Assembly: GCA_003646705.1 (NCBI GenBank)
Contig: QMLK01000003.1
Coordinates: 1-15,800, forward strand
Origin: Deltaproteobacteria bacterium
GTDB lineage: Bacteria; Desulfobacterota; B13-G15
Direction of reading: 5' to 3'
DNA: 15,800 bases
Shown here: positions 1 through 12,463 of the stretch, in pieces
Position numbering within the stretch: position 1 is the first letter of the stretch
Layout: every line of letters begins with the position of its first letter
Program-made: the position numbers and the translations under genes
The notes under the pieces: generated by a model
Seen by the model: the letters and a program-made list of their open reading frames with translations, nothing else
What the model was told of the DNA's origin: nothing
Databases searched by the model: none

Positions 1-135
1 GTGATGCCTGGGGACAATGTTACTTTGGAGGTGGAGCTGATCACGCCTATAGCGTTGGAGCAGGGTTTGAGGTTTGCGATCAGGGAGGGGGGAAGGACGG
101 TAGGAGCAGGTGTGGTCACGGAGATCCTGGATTGA
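1..135 (+). CDS. tuf: Elongation factor Tu, C-terminal end (partial)
   Basis: This is the last 44 codons plus a TGA stop of EF-Tu, the GTPase that brings aminoacyl-tRNA to the ribosome. The frame is open from base 1 and reads [20 protein letters not shown], then a tail with [18 protein letters not shown] ending in EILD. This is the nearly invariant domain 3 C-terminus of bacterial EF-Tu. The 5' part lies outside the window, so the G domain cannot be judged. rpmG starts 9 bp after the stop, so the two are probably cotranscribed. Third codon positions use more T and G (GTT, TTT, TTG) than the ribosomal and polymerase genes downstream, but only 44 codons are visible. Confidence 0.97.
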   Translation: MMPGDNVTLEVELITPIALEQGLRFAIREGGRTVGAGVVTEILD

Positions 136-144
136 GGGCCGCAG

Positions 145-294
145 ATGAGGGTCATCGTAACCTTGTCCTGTACAGAGTGTAAGAGGAGGAATTACACCAC
201 GACGAAGAACAAGAAGAACACACCCGATCGTTTGGAGTTGAGGAAGTATTGCCCCTTTTGTCGGCGGCATACCCTTCATCGAGAAGTCAGGTAG
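145..294 (+). CDS. rpmG: 50S ribosomal protein L33
   Basis: This is a 49-residue basic protein of the large ribosomal subunit, located near the E site. It starts at ATG 145, downstream of a GAGGG that overlaps the tuf stop, and ends in TAG. The protein begins [12 protein letters not shown] and contains [20 protein letters not shown], the L33 signature. Two cysteine pairs (C9/C12 and C36/C39) form the zinc ribbon, so this is the zinc-binding (C+) form rather than the zinc-independent form induced under zinc limitation. Length is normal for the family. It lies 9 bp after tuf and 6 bp before the tRNA-Trp gene, a common order in Desulfobacterota and related bacteria. Confidence 0.97.
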   Translation: MRVIVTLSCTECKRRNYTTTKNKKNTPDRLELRKYCPFCRRHTLHREVR

Positions 295-300
295 TGGGAT

Positions 301-377
301 AGGCCAGTAGCTCTAACGGTTAGAGCGCCGGACTCCAAATCCGGAGGTTGGGGGTTCGAATCCCTCCTGGCCTGCCA
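301..377 (+). tRNA. trnW: tRNA-Trp (anticodon CCA)
   Basis: A complete cloverleaf can be read. The acceptor arm is AGGCCAG (301-307) paired with CTGGCCT (367-373), followed by discriminator G374 and an encoded CCA tail (375-377). The D arm is GCTC/GAGC. The anticodon stem is CCGGA (328-332) with TCCGG (340-344), and its 7-base loop CTCCAAA has anticodon CCA at 335-337, which reads UGG. The T arm is GGGGG/CCCTC with the TTCGAAT loop. It sits 6 bp after rpmG and 34 bp before secE, so it is probably cut out of the operon transcript. Seven Ts follow directly at 378-384. Confidence 0.98.
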
Positions 378-400
378 TTTTTTTCATGCAGGTGAGGGTG

Positions 401-406
401 AGGAGG
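401..406 (+). promoter_or_regulatory. Ribosome binding site fixing the secE TTG start
   Basis: AGGAGG lies 5 bp before TTG 412. The nearby ATG at 386 and the GTG triplets at 392 and 398 are not in the secE frame, so this site supports the rare TTG start. Confidence 0.8.
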
Positions 407-411
407 GGGCC

Positions 412-606
412 TTGAAGGAGAGACTGGGAAAGGTCTTTCAGTTCTTGAAGGAGGTGAGGGCGGAGTCCAGGCGTGTCACATGGGCATCCCGGAGGGAGAT
501 AATGGCCGCTACGGCGGTGGTCCTGATCGTGGTCTTCCTCTCGGCCCTTTATCTGGGGATAGTGGACCTGATCCTTTCGGCCTTGATAAGGGTGGTCTTG
601 GGTTAA
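412..606 (+). CDS. secE: Protein translocase subunit SecE
   Basis: SecE clamps the SecY channel of the inner-membrane translocon. The protein is 64 residues long, the usual size for the short one-helix SecE outside enterobacteria. An amphipathic surface helix carries the family motif (EVRAESRRVTWASRREI, residues 14-30; compare KVTWP in relatives). A single membrane span follows at about residues 33-63. The start is TTG, chosen because AGGAGG precedes it at good spacing. nusG begins 2 bp after the TAA stop, the conserved secE-nusG pair. Confidence 0.95.
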   Translation: MKERLGKVFQFLKEVRAESRRVTWASRREIMAATAVVLIVVFLSALYLGIVDLILSALIRVVLG

Positions 607-608
607 CC

Positions 609-1172
609 ATGGCCCAGAAGTGGTACATAGTCCATACCTACTCGGGTTATGAGGAGAAGGTGAAGGCGGCCCTGGAGGAGAGGATTAGGAAGTTTGAGGA
701 GGAGAAGGTAAGGCAGGGCGAGAAGGACGCTAGGGGGAAGTATTTCTCCGCCGTGATCGTCCCTACCGAGAAGGTGCTGGAGGTGGTAAGGGGCAAGAAG
801 AAGACCTCCACCAGGAGGATCTTCCCCGGATACATCCTGGTGAAGATGGAGCTCAACGACGAGACGTGGCATGTGGTGAGGAGCACGCCCCGCGTCACGG
901 GCTTTGCCGGCAGCCGCACCAGTCCCACGCCGCTGCCGGATGCAGAGGCCGAGGAGCTCATCACCCAGATCATGGAAGGGGCTTACACCCCCAAACCCAA
1001 GGTCACCTTCAAGGAGGGAGATACGGTGAGGGTGATCGAGGGCCCCTTCGCCAACTTCGTCGGGACGGTTCAGGAGGTCCGTCCCGACAAGCGCAAGGTG
1101 AAGGTGCTGATCAGCATCTTCGGCAGGGCCACCCCCATTGAACTGGACTACATGCAGATAGAGCACGCTTAA
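609..1172 (+). CDS. nusG: Transcription termination/antitermination factor NusG
   Basis: NusG binds the RNA polymerase clamp to aid processive elongation, and links polymerase to Rho or to ribosomal protein S10. The 187-residue protein starts MAQKWYIVHTYSGYEEKVK. An NGN domain covers about residues 4-118 and includes RRIFPGYILVKM and the TPRVTGFAG segment. A KOW domain covers about 130-185 (FKEGDTVRVIEGPFANFVGT). Between the first helix and the second strand there is a charged stretch (about residues 26-45) somewhat longer than in E. coli NusG. An open frame extends upstream to 480 but runs through secE, and homology begins at ATG 609. rplK starts 10 bp downstream. Confidence 0.97.
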   Translation: MAQKWYIVHTYSGYEEKVKAALEERIRKFEEEKVRQGEKDARGKYFSAVIVPTEKVLEVVRGKKKTSTRRIFPGYILVKMELNDETWHVVRSTPRVTGFAGSRTSPTPLPDAEAEELITQIMEGAYTPKPKVTFKEGDTVRVIEGPFANFVGTVQEVRPDKRKVKVLISIFGRATPIELDYMQIEHA

Positions 1173-1182
1173 GAGGTGATCC

Positions 1183-1614
1183 ATGGCTAAGAAGAAGGAG
1201 GCCAAGGCGACTATAAAGTTGCGCATCCCCGGGGGTCAGGCGAGTCCATCCCCCCCTGTGGGGCCTGCCCTGGGACAGCACGGCCTGAACATCATGGACT
1301 TCTGCAAGGCCTTCAACGAGCGGACCAAGGGGATGGAGGGGACGATAGTGCCGGTGGTGATCACGGTGTACGCCGATCGGAGCTATGACTTCGTCATAAA
1401 GACGCCCCCCACCTCCTTCCTCCTGAAGCAGGCGGCCAAGATCGCCAAGGGGTCCCCCGAGCCCAACAGGATCAAGGTGGGGAAGGTCACGCGAAAGCAG
1501 ATCGAGGAGATAGCCAAGATAAAGATGCCGGACCTCAACACCAGGAGCCTCGAGGCGGCCATGCGCATCATCGAAGGCACCGCTAAGAACATGGGTATAG
1601 AGGTGGTCGATTAG
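1183..1614 (+). CDS. rplK: 50S ribosomal protein L11
   Basis: L11 is part of the GTPase-associated centre at the base of the ribosomal stalk. It binds 23S rRNA helices 43/44 together with L10-L12, and in many bacteria it is needed for RelA activation. The protein is 143 residues, the normal length. The N-terminal domain has the proline-rich switch [18 protein letters not shown] (about residues 18-35). The RNA-binding C-terminal domain ends with the [19 protein letters not shown] helix region. GAGGTGAT lies just upstream of ATG 1183. It is followed after 9 bp by rplA, the classic L11-L1 pair. Confidence 0.98.
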   Translation: MAKKKEAKATIKLRIPGGQASPSPPVGPALGQHGLNIMDFCKAFNERTKGMEGTIVPVVITVYADRSYDFVIKTPPTSFLLKQAAKIAKGSPEPNRIKVGKVTRKQIEEIAKIKMPDLNTRSLEAAMRIIEGTAKNMGIEVVD

Positions 1615-1623
1615 GAGGGGGAG

Positions 1624-2334
1624 ATGGCCAGGCGTGGCAAGAAGTACATCGAGGCCAAGAAGAAGGTGGATCGCACGAGGCGTTACGACCTGAGGGAAGC
1701 CGTGCAGATGCTGCCCGAGCTCTCCTATGCCAACTTCGACGAGACGGTGGATCTGGCGGTCCGCCTCGGGGTGGACCCGAGGAAGCCGGATCAGATGGTC
1801 AGGGGCAGCGTCGTCCTGCCCCACGGCACCGGCAAGGAGGTGAAGGTCCTGGTCTTCGCCAAGGGGGAGAAGGAGAAGGAGGCGCGGGAGGCCGGGGCGG
1901 ATTACGTGGGCGGTGAGGAGCTGGTGGAGAAGATCCAGAAGGAGGGTTGGCTTGACTTCGACCGCGCCGTGGCCACCCCCGACATGATGAAGGTGGTCTC
2001 CAGGCTTGGGAAGATCCTCGGGCCACGGGGGCTTATGCCTTCGGCCAAGGTCGGCACGGTCACCTTCGATGTGGCCAAGGCCGTCAAGGAGATAAAGGGC
2101 GGTAAGGTGGAATACAAGGTGGACAAGGCCGGAAACGTCCATATCCCCGTGGGCAAGGTCTCCTTCGGTCCTGAGAAGCTCTTGGAGAACATCATGACGG
2201 TCCTCGACAGCATCGTTCGGGCCAAGCCAGCGGCCAGCAAGGGTACCTATCTCAGGAGCATCGCCCTGTCCACCACCATGGGTCCGGGGATAAAGGTCGA
2301 TCCGAATTCCATCAGGGACGTGCTTAAGCAGTAG
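1624..2334 (+). CDS. rplA: 50S ribosomal protein L1
   Basis: L1 forms the mobile L1 stalk that helps deacylated tRNA leave the E site. It also represses the L11-L1 mRNA in E. coli by binding an rRNA-like leader. The 236-residue protein begins [19 protein letters not shown] and carries [18 protein letters not shown] (about residues 122-139), the linker to the Rossmann-like second domain, plus [13 protein letters not shown] near the C-terminus. Length fits the family. GGAGG is 5 bp before the ATG. The rplJ start lies only 10 bp after the stop, so there is no intergenic room here for a separate L10 leader. Confidence 0.98.
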   Translation: MARRGKKYIEAKKKVDRTRRYDLREAVQMLPELSYANFDETVDLAVRLGVDPRKPDQMVRGSVVLPHGTGKEVKVLVFAKGEKEKEAREAGADYVGGEELVEKIQKEGWLDFDRAVATPDMMKVVSRLGKILGPRGLMPSAKVGTVTFDVAKAVKEIKGGKVEYKVDKAGNVHIPVGKVSFGPEKLLENIMTVLDSIVRAKPAASKGTYLRSIALSTTMGPGIKVDPNSIRDVLKQ

Positions 2335-2344
2335 GAGGTGAGCT

Positions 2345-2869
2345 GTGGTCCTCAAGAGGGAGGAGAAGGAGAGGCTTGTGGCGGAGCTTCACGAGAAGTT
2401 CAAGGAGGTACGAGCGGTGATCCTCACCGACTTCACGGGGCTCGACGTGGCCCAACTCAGCCGCCTCAGGAGGCAACTCCAGGAAAGGGGGATGGAGTAC
2501 AGGGTGGTGAAGAACACCCTGCTGAGGAGGGCCTCTCAGAAGACCGCCCTCGAGGCCTTGGCGGAGCACTTCGTGGGGCCCAACGCCGTCGTCCTCTCCT
2601 ACGAGGACCCAGTGCTTCCGGCCAAGATCCTGGTGGACTTTGCCAAGGAGGAGCCCGAGCTCCAGATAAAGGCGGGCTTCGTGGAAGGGAGGGTCCTTGA
2701 GCCGAAGGACGTCAAGGCCTTGGCGACCCTCCCCCCTAGGGAGGTCCTGATCGGTCAGATGGTGGGCCTCTTGAAGGCTCCCCTCGCCATGTTGGTGGGC
2801 GTCCTTCAGGCGCCCATGCGTGAGTTGGTGGGGGTCCTTCAGGCGATAAAAGAGGGAAAATCCGAATAA
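2345..2869 (+). CDS. rplJ: 50S ribosomal protein L10
   Basis: L10 anchors the L7/L12 dimers to the ribosome and so controls recruitment of translation factors. The start is GTG 2345, just after GTAGGAGGTG that overlaps the rplA stop; no ATG fits better. The N-terminal rRNA-binding domain includes [20 protein letters not shown] and [12 protein letters not shown]. The C-terminal helix shows three 11-residue repeats beginning at residues 140, 151 and 162 (VGLLKAP, VGVLQAP, VGVLQAI). In known L10 proteins each such segment holds one L12 dimer, so three segments predict an L10(L12)6 stalk. At 174 residues it is longer than E. coli L10 (about 165), in keeping with an extra segment. rplL follows after 14 bp. 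Confidence 0.97.
   Translation: MVLKREEKERLVAELHEKFKEVRAVILTDFTGLDVAQLSRLRRQLQERGMEYRVVKNTLLRRASQKTALEALAEHFVGPNAVVLSYEDPVLPAKILVDFAKEEPELQIKAGFVEGRVLEPKDVKALATLPPREVLIGQMVGLLKAPLAMLVGVLQAPMRELVGVLQAIKEGKSE
2762..2845 (+). repeat. Three 33-bp units coding the L12-binding repeats of L10
   Basis: Three codon-aligned units start at 2762, 2795 and 2828. The second and third share a 21-bp block (2792-2812 and 2825-2845) that differs at one base. The first unit matches mostly at the protein level. The close match between the last two suggests recent duplication, gene conversion, or constraint on the helix. Confidence 0.75.
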
Positions 2870-2883
2870 GGGAGGAGAAGGAG

Positions 2884-3282
2884 ATGGCACAAGCGAAGCT
2901 GTCCAGGGAAGACGTCATCAAGTACATAGAGCAGATGACGGTCTTGGAGCTGGCCGAGCTGGTCAAAGAGCTGGAGGAGCGCTTCGGCGTACAGGCCGCA
3001 GCCCCAGTGGCCGTGGCGCCTGGGGCTGCTGCTGCAGCGCCAGCCGCTGAGGCGGCAGCTGCAGAGGAGAAGACGGAGTTCGACGTCATCCTGACCTCTT
3101 ACGGTGAAAAGAAGATCCAGGTCATCAAGGCTGTGCGCGAGGTGACGGACCTGGGGCTGAAGGAGGCCAAGGAGTTGGTGGAGAACGTGCCCAAACCGGT
3201 GAAGGAGAAGGTCAGCAAGGAGGAGGCCGAGAAGATAAAGGAGAAGCTGGAGGCGGCCGGGGGGACGGTGGAGATAAAGTAG
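2884..3282 (+). CDS. rplL: 50S ribosomal protein L7/L12
   Basis: This is the multi-copy acidic stalk protein that recruits and stimulates translation GTPases. At 132 residues it is slightly longer than E. coli L7/L12 (about 121). The N-terminal dimerisation domain spans about residues 1-35 ([20 protein letters not shown]). A long Ala/Pro hinge spans about 37-60. The C-terminal factor-binding domain (about 63-132) contains [18 protein letters not shown] and [22 protein letters not shown] lies upstream of ATG 2884. The hinge coding sequence uses many GCT, GCA and GCG codons where neighbours favour GCC, and it can fold into a perfect 10-bp hairpin. About 120 bp separate it from rpoB, the largest gap in the operon. 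Confidence 0.98.
   Translation: MAQAKLSREDVIKYIEQMTVLELAELVKELEERFGVQAAAPVAVAPGAAAAAPAAEAAAAEEKTEFDVILTSYGEKKIQVIKAVREVTDLGLKEAKELVENVPKPVKEKVSKEEAEKIKEKLEAAGGTVEIK
2998..3029 (+). repeat. Perfect 10-bp inverted repeat inside the rplL hinge
   Basis: GCAGCCCCAG (2998-3007) and CTGGGGCTGC (3020-3029) are exact reverse complements with a 12-base loop. The repeat lies inside the Ala/Pro hinge codons. It may slow ribosomes or be a by-product of repetitive GCN/CCN codons. Confidence 0.6.
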
Positions 3283-3341
3283 CCATTTCGCCGCCTGCTC
3301 TTGATGCCCTTGGAAAAGCAAAAGAGAAAGGGAAGGGGCTC

Positions 3342-3365
3342 AGGGGGAGCTCAGAGTCTCCTTCT
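3342..3365 (+). promoter_or_regulatory. Hairpin in the rplL-rpoB gap, possible attenuator or processing site
   Basis: The gap at 3283-3402 carries no gene. AGGGGGAG (3342-3349) can pair with CTCCTTCT (3358-3365) as eight pairs, two of them G-U, around an 8-base loop. No T run follows, so a full terminator is unlikely. In E. coli the same gap holds a partial terminator and an RNase III site that lower rpoBC output relative to rplL. A similar role here is inferred from position only. The rest of the gap shows no clear promoter. Confidence 0.35.
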
Positions 3366-3402
3366 GTCCTTACCCAAACCAAGTTGAGGGGTGAAGGAGG
3401 CC

Positions 3403-6400
3403 ATGGAAAGGTCCATCTTCGATCTTAAGAGGATCCGCAAGGATTACGGGACCATAAGGGAGGTCTTGGATATACCCCACCTTCTGGAGATACAGCTCAA
3501 GTCCTATGCCGACCTGCTTCAGAAGGACGTGGCCCCTGAGGACCGCAAGGACATAGGGCTGCAAAAGGTCTTCAAGCAGGTCTTCCCCATAAAGGACTTC
3601 TACGAGACGGCTGAACTCAGGTTCGTCAGGTATCGCCTCGGGGAGCCCAAGTACGACATAAAGGAGTGCGTCGTCAAGGGGTTGACCTATGCGGCCCCCC
3701 TGCGGGTGACGGTCCAGTTGGTCATCTACGACGTGCAAGAGGGGGTGAAGACGGGTCAGACGAAGGTCATCAAGGAACACGAGGTCTATTTCGGCGAGAT
3801 CCCGCTGATGACCGCCACCGGCAGCTTCATCATCAACGGCACCCAACGGGTGGTGGTCAACCAGCTGCACCGCTCCCCAGGCGTCTTCTTCGATCAGGAG
3901 GTCCCCAAGGCCTACACCGGCAGGCCCCTCTACTTCGCCCGGATCATACCCTACAGGGGTTCCTGGATAGACTTCGAGTTCGACCAGAAGGAGATCATCT
4001 ACGTCAGGATCGACAGGCGGCGCAAGATCCCCGCCACGACGTTGCTGAAGGCCATGGGCTATTGCACGGGGATGTTGCTCCGGACCTTCTACCGGGTCGA
4101 GAAGGTCTACCTCCGTGAGGGCAGGTTCTGGAAGAGGGTGGACAGGGAGTTGATCCTCGGACAGAAGGCCCCTTCGGACGTGGTCGATCCCTCCTCTGGG
4201 GAGGTGATCCTCAAGAAGGGGCGGAAGCTCAACGAGGGGATCCTCAAGAAGATGGAGGCCGCGGGCATCAGCGAGGTCGCGGTCGACGATGACGCCCTCC
4301 TCGGGGCCATAGCGGCCAAGGACGTGATCGACCCGGTCACTGGAGATGTGGTGGTGGAGGTGAACCAGGAGCTCACCCCCGAGAGGATTGCAGAGGTGAG
4401 GGAGCGGGGTGTGAAGGAGCTTGAGGTCCTCTCCATCGGGGAGAGGCAGTCCGAGGGCATCAGGGAGACCCTCCTCATCGATCCCGTGAGGCTCTCCCCC
4501 GAGGAGCGGAAAGCGGCTTGGTCTCAGGAGGACCCCGAGGCCCTCTTGGCCCAGCGAGAGCGGGAGAAGGCCCTCATCGAGATCTACAAGAGGCTCAGGC
4601 CGGGGGAGCCACCGGTGCTCGAGACGGCCAAGGCCTTCTTCCACAACCTCTTCTTCAACCCCGACAGATACGACCTCTCCAATGTGGGCAGGATGAAGCT
4701 GAACCACAAGCTGGGTCTGGACGTCCCCCTGGACCTCACCACTCTGAGGCCCGAGGACGTCTTGGAGGTGGTCAAGTACCTGGTGGGCCTGGCCGAGGGG
4801 CGGGGCTCTGTGGACGATATCGACCACCTCGGAAACCGTCGGGTGAGGACGGTGGGGGAGTTGGTCGAGAACCAGTTCCATATAGGGCTGGTGCGCGTGG
4901 AGCGGGCCATCAAGGAGAAGATGAGCTTGCAGGATGTGGAGTTCCTCATGCCCCAGGACTTGGTCAACTCCAAACCCTTGACGGCGACCCTCAAGGAGTT
5001 CTTCGGCTCGAGCCAGCTCTCCCAGTTCATGGACCAGACCAACCCCTTGTCCGAGATCACCCACAAGCGACGCCTGAGCGCCTTGGGGCCTGGGGGGCTT
5101 TCGCGGGAACGGGCGGGCTTCGAGGCCCGGGATGTACATCCATCGCATTACGGCAGGATCTGTCCCATCGAGACCCCCGAGGGCCCCAACATCGGCCTGA
5201 TCGTGTCCCTTACCACCTTTGCGCGGGTGAACGAGTACGGCTTCATTGAGACCCCTTACCGGAGGGTCAAGGGGCGCAAGGTGACCGATGAGGTCCATTA
5301 CCTCTTCGCCTTGGATGAGGAGAATTACACCATCGCCCAATCGAAGATCCCCCTGGACTCCAAGGGCAGGATCGCGGCCGACCTTGTGCCCGCCCGCAAG
5401 CGGGGGGAGTTCGTCATGGTCAGGCCCGAGGAGGTGGATTATATCGACGTTTCGCCCAAACAGGTGGTGAGCGTCTCCTCGTCCCTGATCCCCTTCCTTG
5501 AGAACGACGACGCCAACCGGGCGTTGATGGGGTCCAACATGCAGCGGCAGGCCGTCCCCTTGCTCAAGACAGAGGCCCCCCTCATCGGCACGGGGATGGA
5601 GAAGGTGGTGGCCCGAGACTCCGGGGTCACCGTGGTGGCCAGGAGGGGCGGCGTAGTGGAGAGCGTGGATTCGGAGCGGATAGTCATCCGCGCGGAGGAG
5701 GAGGGGGAAGGCGTCGGTGTGGACATCTACAACCTGGTCAAGTACGAACGCTCCAACCAGGGGACCTGCATAAACCAGAGGCCCATCGTCAAGAAGGGTG
5801 AGCGGGTCCGCAAGGGCGACATCATCGCCGACGGCCCCTGCACCCATTTGGGGGAGCTGGCCCTCGGCAAGAACGTCCTTGTGGCCTTCATGCCCTGGGG
5901 CGGCTACAACTTCGAGGACTCCATCCTGGTGAGCGAGAAGCTCCTGAAGGAGGACACCTATACCTCCATCCACATCGAAGAGCTCGAGTGCGTCGCCCGG
6001 GAGACGAAGCTCGGCCGGGAGGAGATCACGAGGGACATACCCAACGTAGGGGAGGAGCAGCTGAGAAACCTGGACGAAAGCGGCATCGTCCGGATAGGGG
6101 CCGAGGTCAAGCCCGGGGACATTCTGGTGGGCAAGGTCACCCCCAAGGGGGAGACCCAGCTCACCCCCGAGGAGAAGCTCCTTCGGGCCATCTTCGGGGA
6201 GAAGGCCTCAGACGTGAAGGACACATCCCTTCGGGTCCCTCACGGGATCGAGGGGGTGGTGATAGACGCCAAGGTGCTGACGCGGCGGGGTTCTGAGAAG
6301 GACCAAAGGGCCAAGGAGATCGAGGAGGAGGAGAAGGCCCGGATCCAGAAGGACATGGAGACGGAGGTTAAGATCATCGAGGAATTCACCCGCAACAGGA

Positions 6401-7584
6401 TCGTGGAGCTCCTCAGGGGGAAGGAGCTCCTGGAGGACTGGGGCGATCTCCCCAAGGGCACGGTCCTCACCGAGGAGGTGCTCGAGGGATATCCCTGGCA
6501 TAGGTGGAGGGAGGCGCCGGTGGAGCCGTCGGTGAGCCAAGAGGTGGCCCACCTAACGGAGCGAGGCCTGGAGGAGATCGCCAGGATAGAGAGGGAAGCC
6601 TCAGAGAGGATAAAGAGGATCGAGGCCGGCGATGAACTCCCCCCTGGGGTCCTCAAGGTGGTCAAGGTCTACGTGGCCATGAAGCGCCGCCTCTCGGTGG
6701 TGGACAAGCTCTCGGGCCGCCACGGAAACAAGGGGATCGTCTCTCGGATCATGCCCGAGGAGGACATGCCGTATCTGGAAGACGGCACCCCGGTGGAGAT
6801 GGTCCTGAACCCCTTGGGGGTCCCGTCGCGGATGAATCTGGGGCAGATCCTCGAGACCCACCTCGGCTGGGCAGCCAAGGGACTTGGCGAAAAGGTCAAG
6901 GAGTTCCTCAGGGGAGGAGACGGCGCAGATCTGACCGACCAGGAGGTGGCCGAGCTGAGGGATTTCCTCATGGAGATCTTCTCCGAGGAGGAGGTCAAGG
7001 GGGCCTTGAAGGGGGCCACCCGCGAACAGCTGCTGGAGTTTGCCTCGCGGTTGAAGGACGGGGTCTTCGTCTCTGTGCCGGTCTTCGACGGACCATCGGA
7101 GGAGGAGATCCGTTTCGCCCTGGTAAGGGCAGGGCTCCCCGAGGACGGGCAGGTGGTGCTCTACGACGGTCGCACTGGTGAGCCCTTCGACCAGAAGGTC
7201 ACGGTGGGTTACATGTACATGTTGAAGCTGCACCACCTGGTGGATGACAAGATCCACGCCCGGTCCATCGGCCCCTATTCCCTCGTGACCCAGCAGCCCT
7301 TGGGTGGAAAGGCCCAGTTCGGCGGACAGCGCCTCGGCGAGATGGAGGTCTGGGCCCTTGAGGCCTACGGGGCTGCCTACTCGCTGCAGGAGTTCCTCAC
7401 CATCAAGTCCGACGACGTGGGGGGGCGGACCAGGGCCTACGAGGCCATAGTGAAGGGCAAGACCGACATCTTGGACCCTGGGGTCCCAGAGTCCTTCCAC
7501 GTGATGATCAAGGAGCTTCAAGGGCTCTGTCTCAACGTGGAGCTCCTTGAGAGAGAAGAAGAGGAAGAAAAACCAGGTGAGTAA
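3403..7584 (+). CDS. rpoB: DNA-directed RNA polymerase subunit beta
   Basis: Beta forms one pincer of RNA polymerase and half of the catalytic cleft. ATG 3403 gives 1393 residues beginning [16 protein letters not shown], which aligns with the usual N-terminus. A GTG at 3391 in frame would add four residues but has no spaced ribosome site. Visible landmarks include a first lineage insertion (about 255-350) with two beta-beta' module repeats at about 260 and 307, each with DPxxG. The rifampicin region is at about 535-566 ([20 protein letters not shown], then [11 protein letters not shown]). The active-site segment is [13 protein letters not shown] second coiled insertion follows [12 protein letters not shown], then [10 protein letters not shown] and [20 protein letters not shown]. 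It ends with an acidic tail. Aspartate, histidine and serine at the main resistance positions are wild type. rpoC starts 13 bp downstream. Confidence 0.97.
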   Translation: MERSIFDLKRIRKDYGTIREVLDIPHLLEIQLKSYADLLQKDVAPEDRKDIGLQKVFKQVFPIKDFYETAELRFVRYRLGEPKYDIKECVVKGLTYAAPLRVTVQLVIYDVQEGVKTGQTKVIKEHEVYFGEIPLMTATGSFIINGTQRVVVNQLHRSPGVFFDQEVPKAYTGRPLYFARIIPYRGSWIDFEFDQKEIIYVRIDRRRKIPATTLLKAMGYCTGMLLRTFYRVEKVYLREGRFWKRVDRELILGQKAPSDVVDPSSGEVILKKGRKLNEGILKKMEAAGISEVAVDDDALLGAIAAKDVIDPVTGDVVVEVNQELTPERIAEVRERGVKELEVLSIGERQSEGIRETLLIDPVRLSPEERKAAWSQEDPEALLAQREREKALIEIYKRLRPGEPPVLETAKAFFHNLFFNPDRYDLSNVGRMKLNHKLGLDVPLDLTTLRPEDVLEVVKYLVGLAEGRGSVDDIDHLGNRRVRTVGELVENQFHIGLVRVERAIKEKMSLQDVEFLMPQDLVNSKPLTATLKEFFGSSQLSQFMDQTNPLSEITHKRRLSALGPGGLSRERAGFEARDVHPSHYGRICPIETPEGPNIGLIVSLTTFARVNEYGFIETPYRRVKGRKVTDEVHYLFALDEENYTIAQSKIPLDSKGRIAADLVPARKRGEFVMVRPEEVDYIDVSPKQVVSVSSSLIPFLENDDANRALMGSNMQRQAVPLLKTEAPLIGTGMEKVVARDSGVTVVARRGGVVESVDSERIVIRAEEEGEGVGVDIYNLVKYERSNQGTCINQRPIVKKGERVRKGDIIADGPCTHLGELALGKNVLVAFMPWGGYNFEDSILVSEKLLKEDTYTSIHIEELECVARETKLGREEITRDIPNVGEEQLRNLDESGIVRIGAEVKPGDILVGKVTPKGETQLTPEEKLLRAIFGEKASDVKDTSLRVPHGIEGVVIDAKVLTRRGSEKDQRAKEIEEEEKARIQKDMETEVKIIEEFTRNRIVELLRGKELLEDWGDLPKGTVLTEEVLEGYPWHRWREAPVEPSVSQEVAHLTERGLEEIARIEREASERIKRIEAGDELPPGVLKVVKVYVAMKRRLSVVDKLSGRHGNKGIVSRIMPEEDMPYLEDGTPVEMVLNPLGVPSRMNLGQILETHLGWAAKGLGEKVKEFLRGGDGADLTDQEVAELRDFLMEIFSEEEVKGALKGATREQLLEFASRLKDGVFVSVPVFDGPSEEEIRFALVRAGLPEDGQVVLYDGRTGEPFDQKVTVGYMYMLKLHHLVDDKIHARSIGPYSLVTQQPLGGKAQFGGQRLGEMEVWALEAYGAAYSLQEFLTIKSDDVGGRTRAYEAIVKGKTDILDPGVPESFHVMIKELQGLCLNVELLEREEEEEKPGE

Positions 7585-7591
7585 GGGAGGG
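7585..7591 (+). promoter_or_regulatory. Ribosome binding site fixing the rpoC GTG start
   Basis: GGGAGGG begins directly after the rpoB stop and lies 6 bp before GTG 7598. It decides between this start and in-frame candidates at 7547 (TTG) and 7577 (GTG) inside rpoB. Confidence 0.8.
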
Positions 7592-7597
7592 AGAGCC

Positions 7598-11731
<4,134 letters not shown>

Positions 11732-11746
<15 letters not shown>

Positions 11747-12463
11747 TTTGATGAGGTCGAGTTTCCTCTTGGCTATTTCGGCCTGAAGGGTGGCGGGGTG
11801 TTCCTTCAAGACCTTTTCCAGGAGGAACACCCCGTTTATGTTGTCCCCGATCTCCAAGAAGGCCAGACCTTCCTTCAGGAGGGCTGAGGGGACCTTATCT
11901 CCCTTGGGGTAATGGGTCAAGACCTTCTCGTACGCGAGGATGGCCCTCTCGTAGTCCTTCTGGGCGTAGTAACACTCGCCCAACCAGAACTGGGCGTTGT
12001 CGGCGAGCTCATGAGAGGGGTATTTGGTCAGGAACTCCTGAAAGAGCGAGGAAGCCCGAGGGTAGTCCTTCGCCTTGAAGGCCTCATAGGCCCGATGGTA
12101 CAGCTCCTCCGGGGTAGTGGGGGGTGGAGGAGGGGGAACCGGAGCGGGGGAAGGCCGCTTCTGGAGGGCGGAGATCTTCCCCTCGAGGTCCTCGAGTTTC
12201 GTCAGAAGCCTCTCTAAGAGCTCGCCCTTCTCCTGGAGGTCGTCCTTAAGGGCCCTCACCTCGCCCCTTAAGGCCTCCAGATCCGTCTCCAGATCGGCCT
12301 TTGACCTCTTCAGGTCTTGGGACAGTGCCTTGTCAGCCTTGGAGAGCTCGCCGACCCTCTCCTCCAGCAGATAGAGGCGATGTTGGAGGTAGGAGACGTC
12401 CTCGGTGGTGGCACACCCCAGGAACAGCAGCAGGGGGATGATCCCTAAGGAGAGCCCCCTCAT
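11732..12463 (-). CDS. cpoB: Tol-Pal system TPR protein CpoB (YbgF)
   Basis: CpoB links Tol-Pal energised outer-membrane constriction with septal peptidoglycan synthesis in E. coli. The 243-residue product starts at ATG 12463, which shares an ATGA overlap with the pal stop, giving translational coupling; an ATG-less extension upstream lies in pal. A hydrophobic N-terminus ends in LLLFLGC (C17), a possible lipobox. A coiled coil covers about residues 20-100. A Pro-rich linker covers 104-118. Three TPR repeats cover about 120-227 ([60 protein letters not shown]). E. coli CpoB is a soluble periplasmic protein, so a lipid anchor would be a difference. It is the last gene of the tol cluster and overlaps rpoC tail to tail by 15 bp. 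Confidence 0.93.
11794..11842 (+). terminator. Candidate Rho-independent terminator of rpoBC, inside cpoB
   Basis: CGGGGTGTTCCT (11794-11805) and AGGAACACCCCG (11823-11834) form a perfect 12-bp stem. A T-G and a C-G pair can extend it inward, leaving a 13-base loop. On the plus strand the stem is followed by TTTATGTTG, which is T-rich but broken; on the minus strand no T run follows. It begins 48 bp after the rpoC stop, the expected place for the end of the polymerase operon transcript. The sequence also encodes the last TPR of cpoB. Termination activity is inferred. Confidence 0.6.

Noticed and set aside
371..392. T7 run and a 5-bp inverted repeat at the 3' end of tRNA-Trp as a terminator
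   Set aside because: The T run sits in the loop rather than after the stem, and secE follows at 34 bp without a visible new promoter.
1111..2355. A 414-codon minus-strand open frame over rplK and rplA
   Set aside because: Shadow of two clear ribosomal protein genes; low-complexity Leu/His/Gly translation without domain signals.
3391..3402. GTG 3391 as the rpoB start
   Set aside because: The preceding GAGGG is too close to the GTG, while AGGAG and the upstream GAGG fit ATG 3403 somewhat better. Some uncertainty remains, with a difference of four residues.
3370..5973. An 867-codon open frame on the minus strand across rpoB
   Set aside because: It is a mirror of the GC-rich, stop-poor codon use of rpoB. 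Its translation is rich in His, Leu, Gly and Pro with no recognisable domain, and rpoB itself is fully explained on the plus strand.
7547..7597. Earlier TTG (7547) or GTG (7577) starts for rpoC
   Set aside because: They lie within rpoB, lack ribosome sites as good as GGGAGGG before GTG 7598, and add a basic stretch not seen in the family.
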